Origin: Platynereis dumerilii | Taxonomy: Eukaryota; Annelida; Polychaeta; Phyllodocida; Nereididae | Direction: 5' to 3' | Assembly (NCBI GenBank): GCA_026936325.1 | Contig: JAPTHN010000044.1 | Span: 2,494,512 to 2,558,511 of the forward strand | DNA: 64,000 nucleotides | In this document: positions 35,377-47,095 of the stretch, in pieces | Layout: every line of letters begins with the position of its first letter | How positions within the stretch are numbered: the first letter of the stretch is position 1 | Position numbers and translations under genes: made by a program | Notes under the pieces: model-generated | Database searches by the model: none | Seen by the model: the letters and a program-made list of their open reading frames with translations, nothing else | What the model was told of the DNA's origin: nothing

Positions 35377-35532
35377 TATTATCCACTTGCAGGGCCGTTC
35401 ACTGGAGCATTAACAAAACTTTGAGGGACGCTGGTTTTCCATAACGGCCCTTGTTTATTTCACTTAACGCCAATCTTGAATTGACAGGTCTTGGTGGTAA
35501 ATCAGAATAGAAAAACCTAGTAAGTGGATAAT
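35377..35532. mobile_element. Small inverted-repeat insert TATTATCCACTT
   Basis: TATTATCCACTT at 35,377 is matched by AAGTGGATAATA at 35,521-35,532, and 'agggccgtt' by 'aacggccct' within. It stands exactly where left-arm homology to the right arm breaks, so it is part of the inserted block 35,377-39,005. Confidence 0.45.
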
Positions 35533-35544
35533 AATAGTAATAAC

Positions 35545-38500
35545 ACTACTTTTTATTCGGGCGCTATGCTGTTTGAATGGCCCAATTAAAAAAAAAAAAG
35601 ATTACTGTCTTGATTAAGCGAGACTCAGATTACAGAATTTGTTAAATATGAGATTGAACTTATGTCATAGATTGATTGATTACTGTATAATTCAGGCTAT
35701 AACTCTATAATATTAATAACTTTTTATTGATATTTTCTCATTTCATGCATGGTCCTCTCCTCCCATGTTTTTTTCATTCTCATTTGTTGCCCTTTTGTAC
35801 ATGTATTCAATATTTCTATGTCTGTCTTGTAAACACACTCCGAGAGATGGTGGGTGTGATGGTGACCACTATATCTATTTTAACATAGATAATGTCTGTA
35901 TCTTTAAGCACAGAAAATGACATTCTGAATGGGTATGGTGGGCTACAGAAAAATTCCCTGTTACATGTGCTAAATAATAATGTTGTTGATCAGTCCCCGT
36001 AAGATGAAGAACCCCAAATCTTTAAGCATTCTAAATATATTGACAACGAAGAATTACTAGATATCCTCCCCCAAAATGGTATTTTCAAAGTACTTAGTCT
36101 AAAATGTCAAAGTTTGGGTTCTAAATTTAACTCTTTGAAACTATATATGTTAATGAAATTCAAGATAACCTCTCAAATTGTTACTTTGATGCTACATGTT
36201 TACAAGAAAATGGTTAGATGATAGCACTGACACAAGTTATTATAGAATTGAGGGTTATGAATTGATATCTAAAGGCAGAACCTGTAGTGCCCATATTTGA
36301 AAAAATGAACACAGTTTTAAACAGATTATATCTGATGTTAACAATTTTGACACTTGGGAGCACCAGTTTATTGAAATCTCGATAAAAAAAATTTAAAAAA
36401 GAACAAATTTTATACTGGGAAACATTTATAGACTGCCCAGGGAGACAAGTAAAGATAATGATATTTTCACAAAAGATTTCTCAGAAATAACACATACTAA
36501 CATAGGTTTGAGTCAATAAAGACAGACATTGCCATTTTTGTCGACTATAACATAGACCTTCTATAAGTCAATGAAAAGACGAGAGTAAATAACTATTTTG
36601 ATTTTATCACCGCTCAAGGGCTTATCCCAAAAGTCACCCTGCCTACACGTTTCTCTAGAAACAGTGCTACTTTAATTGACAATGCTCTCTTTAAAATATC
36701 AAAAGACTTTAGCAAGACCTCATCTTATATACTTATGACTGATTCCGAAGTTATGAGTAATATTTCTGACCATCAACCATATTTTTTGTCGCTTGACTAC
36801 ATCTCCACAAATGAAGAAAGCACAAAATATATGCTTTCTGAAAAATACGACCAAAAATTCAACAAATATCGACACAAGAAGAATGCATGGATCACAAATG
36901 GCATAATGAAATCCTTAAAATTCCGTGACAAACTTTTCTTGCGAATGAAAAAGACACCACTAAATACGGACTTATATGCTACATTGAAAACAAATCTAAT
37001 AACCTATAATAAGATATGGAAGAAAAGTATTAGAGCTGCAAAATCAAGATATTATCACGACATATTTAGCACCTGGCTTACAATAAAAGACCTAGTTAAT
37101 CGAAAAAATGAAAATACAAATTTGCCAGAATCATTTTTGATATATGATAATAGGATTTCTGATTCAAATTGATTGCTCAACAATTTAATTCCTACTTCAA
37201 TTCAATTGGGCCAAAACTTGCCTCCAAAATTTCCACTCCCCTGAACCACGTTTTTAAAGATTATCTGAGAAGTCCTGTGGAAAATGATTTTCAATTCAAA
37301 GAAATCACAGAACGTGATATCGATACAATAATAAAGAACCTACCAAATAAATCAAGTCGTGGATGTGATAACTTACCCATGAAACTGATAAGAGCAATCA
37401 GAATTGTTATTGTCTCACCTCTGACAAAAAATTAATAGTCAACCAAACCCTGAAAAAAGGAATATTTCCCGATAGACTAAAGATAGCAAAAATAATACCA
37501 GTGCGTAAAAACAATGAAGCTGATATCATCGAGAATTATCGACCAATTTCAGTTTTACCAGTATTGTCCAAAATATTTGAAAAAGTGATCTCTATGCAAA
37601 TTATCAGTCACTTTGTAGATCAAAATTTATTTTTTTGCAGTCAATATAGCTTTAGGAAAAACCATTCAACAGAACTTGCTATTATAGAAAACATAGATAG
37701 AGTAACGCAACTTCTGGAACATAAGAAATGCCCTTTTGAACATATTCCTGGATCTGTCAAAAGCCTTTGATACTCTTAACCAAGACATTCTTTTGAGTAA
37801 ATTACATCACTATGGTATACGAAATGAAGCTTACAGTTCTTGTAAAAGTTATCCGACAAATAGGAAGCAGAATGTTAATTTTAATGAAACTAATGAGTCG
37901 AACATGCTACCTATTGAAACAGGAGTATCGCAAGGTTCTATACTGGGCCCTTTATTTTTCTTAATTTACTTAAATGACTTTGGTAGATCCTCGAATATAT
38001 TCAAATTTATCATATATGTAGATGATACTACCCTGTTATCACCATTCCTTGAAGGTGGATCTGACCTGTCTACTCAGCATGAAAATGTAAATACATGTAA
38101 TTGGCTCAAAGTGAACAAGCTTTCTCTGAATGTAAATAAAACCAAATTAATGATCTATACCACTCCACAACTGCGTCCACCAATTCTGAACATTTCCATC
38201 GAAAATAATGGCATTACGCAAGTGGATACATTTGATTACCTTGGAGTGACAATTGACAGTTGCCTGTCATGGAAAGCGCATGTGCAAAAAATTGGCAAAA
38301 AAATTAGTAAAGTTACAGGAATTATGAGCCGTCTGAAACATTTCATACCATCTGACACATTATTGATCCTTTACAACTCCCTAATTTTCCCTCATCTGAT
38401 ATACGGTACCCTTCTTTGGGGATAATCCAGAAGCTTCTTAAAAAAGCTGCGAGAGAACATTGGCAAAGGCAAAATACAGTAGCCATACGGAACCTATTAT

Positions 38501-39005
38501 GAAGAAATTCAATATTCTGAAAATTGAAGATGAAGTGAAACTGCAAGAATATCAATTTTGCTATACGCTTACCAATAACTTATTACAAGACTACTTAAAT
38601 AGTTATACACTCGTACGATATTGAGATATTCACAATTATGAAACAAGACAAAGTAATACTCTGGTGCCCCCAAGGGTAAAATACCAACTACGTAAATGCT
38701 CTATTAGAATCCGTCTGCCTTTTATTATTAATAACATACCTTCTCATATCCAAGAGAAATTTAGCACCCATAGCATATTTGGCCTTTGTTTTTATTACAA
38801 ACGAATAACAATTTCAAACTGCGAAAGCACACGTCTCTTATAGGACTACTACATCTGTAATTCTCGCCAATTCCTTGCAGACTCAAATCCAAAAAATGTG
38901 CTGCATCGTGCTGCTCCTTCTGCTTTGAATCACTTGGGCTGCTGGACATCACCTTGGGCCATTCAAACAGCATAGCGCCCTCAAAAGTAGTGTCATTGTT
39001 ATATC
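35545..39005. mobile_element. Inverted ends enclosing LINE C
   Basis: 'gggcgctatgctgtttgaat' near 35,560 reappears inverted near 38,965-38,988, with similar outer bases ('aacactacttttt'). The right arm lacks the whole 35,377-39,005 block and shows a continuous site near 48,900-48,930. Either a DNA element received LINE C, or two inverted copies of a small repeat flank it. Confidence 0.5.
35990..38860 (+). mobile_element. LINE C: non-LTR retrotransposon, second family, degraded
   Basis: A decayed endonuclease region (about 36,050-36,800; SDHQPYFLSL near 36,763) is followed by a linker and a reverse transcriptase (about 37,170-38,160): NYRPISVLPVLSKIFEKV, IFLDLSKAFDTLNQDILL, GVSQGSILGPLFFLIYLNDF, and IIYVDDTTLL with YVDD. 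The thumb/C-terminal part runs to about 38,850 (THSIFGLCFYYKR). At least four shifts or stops separate frames, so it is inactive. The family differs from LINE A/B in wording (DLSKAFDTLN against DLSAAFDTID). LINE D at 42,985-43,725 is a tail of the same type. Confidence 0.8.
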
Positions 39006-40768
39006 GCATGAGGTGGAATATACTTGAAGATCCAAATTATTCCAGCATTTTGATCAAGAGTGTATATATGCAATGTTTTGAAGTGAAAGTGTCAGTAGAA
39101 CTTTCATTTTCATAAAGTTAAATATTTCAATAGTTGTACATATATGTACTTACGTGGTTCTAGTCCTGTTGCGGAATGAATAGTTCGCTGGTGTGGCATA
39201 GTGGAGACAGCATAGCTCAATTTTATGAGGAGAGAAGATAGTAGAATGGCTGCATTCGTTGAATCTTATAACAAACGCCCAGTCCAGACAGTAGAGAGCT
39301 GGGCAATGCAGGGGACTCAAGTACCACTGCCTCAAATAGTAATTGTGAAAAGCAATGGAGCAGAACGGCTGGATACATAGCAGTTAGTTTGTTCCTGACA
39401 ACCATAAGATATCTAGAGGGGGAGAAGTGTATCAACTTGCTTAATACCCAACATTTAATCATTTTATTATTTTAGTCATTTTTTTGTCAGTACCACTTGA
39501 TTATTTACAGTTTATGCAATGATCCAAGGTACTCATTGTGTCATTACCTTGAATTATCTGCACTAGCTTACGAACGGGAGTCGGAATGTCATACATTGTA
39601 GCCCTGTGTACATTTGTAAACCTAAACATTTGAAATTGTGCAATGAAGAAGAAGACATAAAAAAATATTTTGGGGGATAGTCGACGACTTGTAGGAGGGA
39701 CACTGACTCCCACTTGCTGATGGGGTACCGATCCACACTATGGGGGATGGCTCCCCTTGTGGAGGTGGGCACAGTGTCCAACATGTAGAAGGGGGGGGGA
39801 CACTGATGCCCACATGTAGTTGGAGGCACTTACCCCCCCCCCCTTGAAAGGCGGGAGTGGTGATCCTCACTTCATCTTCATGAGGGGGCACTGACTAGTT
39901 ACTAGCCCAAGACCTGTGACCCGTTGTTGTGGCCTGTTCGCACAACAGGGTCACAGTTCGCTCCATGCAAAAAACATGTGAAAATGTTTATCGTATGTTT
40001 TTGTCCATGGCTTTACTGTGTGAAAAAAAAATCATCACACCAATGGGGATCATAACATTATGGAATCTTTAATCAAGATTTAAGAACGGGGCAGGGAATG
40101 GACACATATAGAGTAAATTGATTATGCACATTTGAGAATAGCTGAAGAGGGCAGAATTTTCTCTTGAGGTGTCTGTTTCCTGCCCTGCCTGATATCAGTC
40201 ATTTAACAAAGTGGCCAATCAGACTTTCACGGTTACAAGTAAAATGTGGATTCCCAGATGCAGGCCAGCATAGAAATCCCGCAGAACGTTGTCCTGCTAC
40301 CAAAATTCGTTTTTTATCCAGAAGGTGGCGCACAAGGCTAGCTCCAAAAAAATCATCAATTTTTCCACTAGAGACCTGATTTTTTTGCACCATTGCTTGT
40401 TCTATGTGTCAGGTGTTTCTTCAGCATTCCTGTATATTTCTTGAAACCATCCTTTTCATTAAGTCATTCATACAAGCCACCAAAGTAGGAAACACTCAGA
40501 ACACTTTCTTCAATTCTGTGAGTGATCTCTGCCATGATAGTGGGGAGCAAGCACACCATTTCTGGGCTCGGTAGGTCGTTTTTTGAGGGGGGTTGCCGAC
40601 TAAACCAATGGAATCTATAGGCCCTCGGATGTCTAAAACTGATTGTCGGTAGTTTGGCAATTGCTCATGGTTGCCATAGCAACCAGTTAAAAGTATAGTA
40701 AACAGTTTCAAAACTGGTGACACAATTTAGTCAAATATCTAGGTATAGTACACAAATCAACTTGCAAA
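39005..40768. other. Left-arm segment, non-coding
   Basis: Closely matches 47,375-48,920 in inverse orientation, about 5% different in the best stretch. Contains a G-rich degenerate repeat (39,660-39,900) with 'gggacactgatgcccacatg'-like units, conserved in both arms. A 380-bp piece at about 40,020-40,405 is replaced by unrelated sequence in the right arm. No coding exon. Confidence 0.6.
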
Positions 40769-42348
40769 TCGGCTTCCACACAATTGAGTGTACAATTTGG
40801 TCGTCACTTTTGTCCAAAAACGAACATTATTGGATCTCATCAATGTGTGCGTACATATAGATATTGTACCCTAAAATATTTTCGGACAAACTGTTTTTGT
40901 TGCTTTTGTAAAATAATATCATTCATAACCCAAATTATGAATATATCAGGATCGGGCGAACTTTAGCAGTATTAATCTGACAGGAATGTATTATAGTCCG
41001 TTAGAGAATCTAAGCTCTCCAGACATATATTTATGCTTTCTGTAACTAATTAAATTTAGGGATTCATCCTTCAACAGTTTGACCTTCACTGAGTGATTAT
41101 AGTAAGGCAGGGGATCTTCAAATTTTGTGTCATTGTTCAAGGGTATTGCTAACAATTACTCTTAGATTTGTGTAAATAGCCCATTTCCTTTTATGGCAAA
41201 TTTATGCTGAAAAACTTCAATAAGGCAGTAAAAAGATGAAATTTTCAAAAATTAAAAAAACCCTTTGAAACAAAGAGTGGAGTTCATGCAAAGTCATATA
41301 TGTTTTTGGGGTCAATTTGTTGAATAATTACTGCAAACACTCCATTCCTAACCTAAAGCAATTAAAAATTATATCACAGACAAGGTTTTTTGGTTTCAGA
41401 GCCTATTGACCTTGAAAAGTGGGTCAAGGTCATTGGGGGTCAAAAAAAAACTCGCGGATCAATTAGTTGAGTAATCCCCACAGACATGACATCCCCAACT
41501 TAAGGCAGTCATGAGCACAATGCCAAAAGCCCTAGGGGGGTACTGACACTACAAGGGGGTACGGACACTACAAGGGGGGGAGCGGACACTACGAAGAGAC
41601 AAAAACTGATGTAGCTCAAAAACTAATGTAGATATCAACATCTTATTGTTGTAAAGTAGTATGCTAGTGAGTAGCTAGATGTGCCATGTGTTTCGAATTG
41701 CCCCCAGGTTCAGCTTGTGTGAGAAATAAGGGGGAGGGGGTAAGGACGCTACGCATTTCTCCAGAAAATGAAAACTATAAGACCTCATCGAACCAAAAAG
41801 GAAGGCTTTGAAATTCTGTAAACTATTCAGCCCATTAGTCTGACCAGTTCCATTGGCCAAACAAGTGAAAACAAGTTATTTGAAAGTGTTTTACACAGTG
41901 ATGTAGCCCTTCATTGATGACACTACCCTTATTTTTGCAACTGCGTAATGATCACAACATTTTCCATTTGGCTTGTAATCTTCAGAAATCAGATATGCAA
42001 TGCTTCCACTGCTTGCTGAATTGTTGCAAACTATGTAGGTAGTGATTCTGCAATGGCAAAAGTTGCGTGTAAGCATTATGTTTGCACGGGTATGCTCACA
42101 AAAAATGGAATTTTAAAGTGAAATTTCGTAACGACAGGTCAATGGGAAATATCAGACGTTGCTAGACATTTTAGACCATATCTGCCTCAAATATTAATCG
42201 ATTTTCAAAGTCTTTGGAGCAGATTTTTCACAACTAAATTACCTTTTGACTGCATATAATAGCAGGGGTTTCGGGCTATTAGTCTTAGAGTAATGACTTC
42301 GCAACAATTGACACAAATGTTTTGTACACTCGAGTATGTAGAAGCCGA
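40769..42348. mobile_element. 1.58-kb inverted-repeat transposon, non-autonomous
   Basis: Ends TCGGCTTCCACACAATTGAG and, inverted, TCGGCTTCTACATACTCGAG, both continuing TGTACAA. The right arm has the empty site near 47,370-47,385, where the two flanks are joined directly. Inside, a short motif GGACACTACAAGGGGG recurs three times near 41,540-41,595. No transposase frame was recognised. The target duplication is short and unresolved. Confidence 0.75.
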
Positions 42349-42597
42349 ATTGGTTTAAAAAATGGTCATACTTTATGCAACCAGATCTGGGCTTTTTTAC
42401 AAGAATAATTATTTTACAATTAGAGGTCAGCCTAATTTGCATATGGAACGTTTTTTACAGGAATTTATTGATTTTTACTCACTAAAGTGAAATTCAATAT
42501 GCCAGTCTCCTATAAATTATTGTCAATCTCTATCAAGTTCAGCACATACTAATGCCCTGATCCCTGGTTTAAAATTATACCGCACTTCCTGCATTTT

Positions 42598-42880
42598 ATT
42601 CCCTGGTCTTCATAACATGGATTGAGCCACTTATTTTGCCTTTTTTGCTTTACTAAACAGTAAAATATTGAAGGTTATGGTTTTGAAACGACCAGAAATA
42701 GCAAACTTGGTGGCCATTTTGCTATGCAAATTAGGAGGTGAAGGACCAGGAATATTGCTTGGGAACTGTTTTTTTCTGATTCAGCATACCTGAAATATGC
42801 TAAAAAAGATTGGTTCCCGACTTTTACTCCAAAATGCTCGTACCCCTTTAAATAAAGCCTTTAAAAAATTCCCGCCAGTC
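42598..42880 (-). mobile_element. Truncated end of a second foldback element
   Basis: The outer ~280 bp of the arm of the 878-6027 element, ending CCCGCCAGTC followed by TA (42,881-42,882). Its truncated side is exactly where the left arm of the large inverted duplication stops matching the right arm. Confidence 0.85.
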
Positions 42881-42984
42881 TAGAAAAAAGGCACGCCATC
42901 TTTCTTCTGATTCATACAAAACGTTTCAGATATATTGGGTACACCGTGAAGGCAAGTGTAAAAGTTTCAGCCCTGTATCTAGAG

Positions 42985-43725
42985 AATTAAGGATATTGAA
43001 AAGCACCATGTTGCGACATTCTGACCTGCATCAATATCAAACCCGACAAAATGACCAATTCATAGTACCGAAGTTAAGATACCAACATTCCTTAAGCTCT
43101 GTCAAAAATAGATTACCAGGTTTAATTAACAAAGCTCCCACCTCAACCTTAGAAAAAATACATACTCATAGCTTGTATGGACTGTCCTTCTATCTTAAAA
43201 GGGTATTCATCAGTGCTTATAACACTACTTGTGAGATACAAAATTGTTATATCTGCCAATTGTAAAAAGAAATATTTTTTTTATTTTTTTGCTAGTTGAT
43301 TATGTAGCTGGGTTATATTCAGTATAATTTTTTATCAATATATTATGGTGCACTAGCGAGTTGACCAGCACAGATATTCCATCAAGTCAATCCCTTATTT
43401 TGTTAATTACTTACTATTTCCAAATTACGTTCCCATCTTTCTTTCTATTCTTTTTTTAATACAACCTATTTCAATTTCTATACTAATGCTAAATTTGATT
43501 CTTGATTCATTCTCCCTACATTCACCTAAAGCACTATGTCAAGGTTATATAAAAAACTAATTTTTTCCATATCTGGTGGCTTGCAATTAGCGGCATCTGC
43601 CTTCAGCAAGTCTCCACTGTCACAATGTTATATTGCCAATCTAAAGAAATTATTCATTATCATATTGTATGTATACCATTGTTTCAAGAATAAATGATAT
43701 CTGTCTGTCTGTCTGTCTGTCTGTC
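42985..43725 (+). mobile_element. LINE D: 5'-truncated LINE tail, LINE C family
   Basis: An 88-residue frame (42,996-43,262) beginning RHSDLHQYQTRQNDQ matches the C-terminal end of LINE C in pattern (RQ...VP..RYQ..LS..., THS-GL-FY-KR). A 3' UTR follows and ends in AATAAATGATAT plus a GTCT microsatellite, the kind of tail such LINEs leave. Confidence 0.7.
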
Positions 43726-43728
43726 TGG
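43692..43728 (+). repeat. GTCT microsatellite
   Basis: About eight copies of 'gtct' at the 3' end of the LINE D tail. Confidence 0.9.
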
Positions 43729-44151
43729 AGTCCGTGCATATCTTGAAAATATGAAGTTGTCAGAGGGAACTTGTGTTGAGCCAATATGTGCTGTTGTTGG
43801 CTATCTGGTTGCCAAACTGGTTATAGGATTATTACTTTATCTAAAAGTTAAATTTGGTGGTTTGAGTAAATCTTTGAACTTTATTGGACATTGCAGGACA
43901 ATGACTGCATGGTTAAATTATGTAAATCTAATGAAGCAATGACAAAAGTTACATTTTCTAGTTTCCATGACAACCATATTTTTGTTTAAATAATTATAAG
44001 AAAAGCAAAGGTACATGCTCATTAACCCTTATTCAATGCCATTCCTTTTTTTATCTTACTGACTGTGGACACATTTGAAAAAGAGACTGCTTAATATGTA
44101 CTATAAGGGTCAACTTACAGTCAAAGCTCGGCCAACAGAAAATAAGCAGGT
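43729..44151. other. Spacer sequence between two LINE remnants
   Basis: A plus-strand frame of about 70 codons exists but resembles no known family, shows no splice context and is probably chance. This is the only part of the central spacer not explained by mobile elements. Confidence 0.4.
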
Positions 44152-47095
44152 TAAATAATAACAATAATAATATGGAATTATATAGCACTAATTTCAATAG
44201 ACTGCTCATCAGTGCTTTTTCGAATCGAATCACTCATAAAAGTTTTGAAACAAATGTGTTTTTAGATTCTTCTTGAAGCTTTCTAATGTTTGAGTAGTTC
44301 TCACTTTTTCAGGCAAATTGTTCCAGAGTTTTGGTGCTGCATAGGAAAATGCCCGTTCTTCAAACTTATTTTTGTTGTGTGGAGCATGTTCTGCTAAGAG
44401 CAGCTTGTGGTTGCTTCTCAGGTTGTGTTCCTGTTGAGATTTGATTTGCACAAGTTCTTGGATGTATTGTGGTGCCTGATTGTTCATTGCCTTCCATGTA
44501 GTTGTCATCAATTTGAATCGAATTCTTGCTGTGATTGGTAACCAGTACAGTTGCTTCCTACTGTGGCTGACAGTGTCGAGTTTTTTCAATCTCTCAATTA
44601 ATCGAACTGCCGAGTTTTGAGCAACCTGAAGTTTATTTAACAATCTGGCAGAAGTGCCATACAACAGCCCATTTCCATAGTGAGGGGTGACAAGTGCATT
44701 GACAGCAGTTTTAACTACTTCCTTGTCAAGATTTTTCCGGACTATTGACAGGTTTCTCAAATTGAAATATGCGTTACGACACATTTTGTTGATCTGCTTC
44801 TCCATGGTCATATTTTTGTCAAAGAGCACTCCCAAATTGCGGACATGGTTGGCAGTTTTGATTTCAACATTGTCTACATTGATAGATGTCATTTGAAGTT
44901 TCTTCAGTTGGTTTGGTGCTCCAATCAGGTGCAGTTCAGTTTTTTCTCCATTATTACACAGCTTGTTCTCATGCAAGAAATTTCTGATTTCAGCAATACA
45001 ATTTTCCGTTTTATGTCTAGCATGTTTTTCACCCAAAAAGGTTGGTTTAAATGACAGGATAAGTTGATCATCATCAGCGTACTTCTGATCATGAACTTGA
45101 TTTCTTCGTGCTACTTCACTGACTGGGGCAACATAGGAGTTGAATAACATTGGTCCAAGTTTTGAACCTTGAGGAACTCCAAAATTGAGTGGAAGTTTGC
45201 TTGACGTTTATTTATTATCACAGACTGTGATCTTTCAGAAATGTAGGATTTGAACCATCTTAAGGCTGCACTTTGCACACCATACCAGTTGCTCAGTCTT
45301 TGTAGCAAAATACGATGATCAATTGTGTCGAGTGCAGCGGATAGGTCTAACAATACAAGCATTGTCACCTCACCATTGCTTAGATAAAGCATAATATCAT
45401 TTTGGATTTTTGTTAAGAGGGTTTCTTTGCTGTGAAATTGCTTGTAGGCTGATTGCTTTTCATCCTCAAGATTGTTCTGAGTGAGGTGATCAACATACTG
45501 TTTGATTACAGCACTTTCAATGATTTTACTCAGAAAAGAAAGGTTCGAGACTGGCCGATAATTCTTTTTGATCAATTCAAGACCCTCTTTCTTCAAAAGT
45601 GGTTTGACAAGTGCATGCTTCAGTTCAAGGGGCATTTCTCCAAGTGTTAATGACATATTAACAATTTTCGTTATGATTGGCAGAAATTCATCAACACTTT
45701 CAAGCAGTAGCCATGTTGGCATTGGATCAAGTTGGCAGTGTTTGACAGGCATTTCAGTGATAAGTTTCTTAACTTGTTGTTCTGATAGAGCCTTAAACTG
45801 ATGTAAGTTGTGGTTTTGGTTGGGTTGAGAGGCATCAGTTGTGATCTTCGTTTTCAAATCTAATTTAGATCTGATGATTTTGATCTTTTCATCAAAGAAG
45901 TTGTTGAAATCATTGGCTAGTTCTGTTTCATTTGTGTGATGGGGAAGAGGCAGATCTTGTTTTCTGTTGAGATGAGAATTTAGAAGTTTGAACATCGCCT
46001 TAGAATTTCCCTTTGTGGCTTGAATTTTAGACCTGAGATCATCTGACTTTAGCTGATTAAGCTTTTCATTGAGAGCATTTCGTTTTTCTTTGAAAATATT
46101 CCAGTCTTTTTCTAGACCAGTTCTTCTCCACAATTTTTCTGCTTTTCTCTTTTCCTTTTTAAGTGGCTTTATTTCTTGATTTGTGAATGGGTTAGGTTTG
46201 CGCACTGTCACAAGTTTAGTCTTAACAGGGGCGTGGTTGTCAAAAATCTTTTCAGTTGATTTGTAGAGTGCCACAAGTCTGTTCAAGTAGACTGATCGAT
46301 TTGGGTGTTGTACTTTTTGTGACAGATGCTGTTCAATGTCTTTCTTGAATTCAGTGGCGTAACTGGGGGGTCTCAAGCGGGGGGGCACCTGGGGGGGCAC
46401 GCGATTCTCTGGGGGGCACCAACAATACTAACTGTATATTTTAGCCAGAGTTGGAAAGTTCATATGGGGGGGCACCTGGGGGGCACAGGTCCAATATGGG
46501 GGGCCTGTGCCCCCCGTGCCCCCCCATAGGGACGCCACTGCTTGAATTTGGCTATATTTATGCTGCGGGTCTTTCTGAAGGCAATTTTCTTCTGTGGATT
46601 CTTCCCTTTGTTTACGTCAATATTAAAGAGGATACAGTTATGGTCCGACATTAGATCACTGACAGCACAATCTCTGAGGGTTGTTGTTTTATTGGTTATT
46701 ACCAAATCAAGTGTGTTTACGTGTTTGTGTGTCGGTGAAGACACATGTTGAACAAGGTCAGACATTTCAAGAATGTTGTTAAATTGGATAACTTTGGCAT
46801 CATCTGGTTTATTAACATGAAAGTTCAAGTCTCCGACAACTATAGTTTCATTGTGATATGTCTGATAGTGAGATAAGAAGTTTGTGAATTTGTTAAAGAA
46901 TTCTGATAAACTGTATTTGTTCTTTTTGGAGGGTTCCGGCCTGTACACTACAAGAATTGTGACAATTCTTCCATTTAATTGCAACTGAATTTCAATGTGC
47001 TCAAAAGTCTTTGTTTTCAAGCTTTACTTTTTCATTGCTCTAATGCCAGTTTTTACAATGCATCCTACTCCACGTCCAGGTCTGTTCGGATTTCC
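44152..47095 (-). mobile_element. LINE B: CR1/L2-group LINE, nearly complete, 5'-truncated
   Basis: Minus strand. The endonuclease part runs from about 47,095 (RPGRGVGCI) through VVYRPEPSKKNKYSL, VVGDLNFHVNK, TLDLVITN and DLMSDHNCILFN (to about 46,560). After a hAT MITE (46,352-46,540) comes a linker and a reverse transcriptase: NYRPVSNLSFLSKIIESAV, VLLDLSAALDTIDHRILL, then KYADDDQLILSF with an intact YADD. The C-terminus with LYWLPITARIRFKL ends at 44,230. One shift near 45,150-45,190 separates two long frames of 429 and 306 codons. The 3' end is a TTATTA-type tail (44,152-44,171). Its 5' truncation point coincides with the inner edge of the right duplication arm. Better preserved than LINE A of the same family. 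Confidence 0.85.
46352..46540. mobile_element. hAT-type MITE with 8-bp target duplication
   Basis: CAGTGGCGTAACT at the left and GGGACGCCACTG at the right are inverted ends. The 8-mer CTTGAATT flanks both sides (46,344-46,351 and 46,541-46,548), the size expected for hAT. 189 bp, very G-rich on the plus strand, with repeated 'ggggggcacctgggg'. Inserted in LINE B. Confidence 0.9.

Larger units (their letters stand above)
10905..42598 (+). repeat. Left arm of large inverted duplication
   Basis: Segments of this arm match 47,107-58,195 in inverse orientation and mirrored order: 10,905-12,905 with 56,215-58,195; about 24,850-25,072 with 54,835-55,060; 29,361-29,880 with 53,660-54,850; 31,250-32,050 with 50,950-53,650; 34,070-35,376 with 48,930-49,860; 39,005-40,020 with 47,800-48,920; 40,405-40,768 with 47,375-47,730; 42,348-42,598 with 47,107-47,385. 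Divergence by eye is about 5-15%. The arm is longer than its partner because of later insertions and the unmatched block 12,905-24,850. Confidence 0.9.

Noticed and set aside
43694-43942. 82-codon plus-strand frame in the central spacer
   Set aside because: Begins inside a GTCT microsatellite; no family resemblance or splice context.
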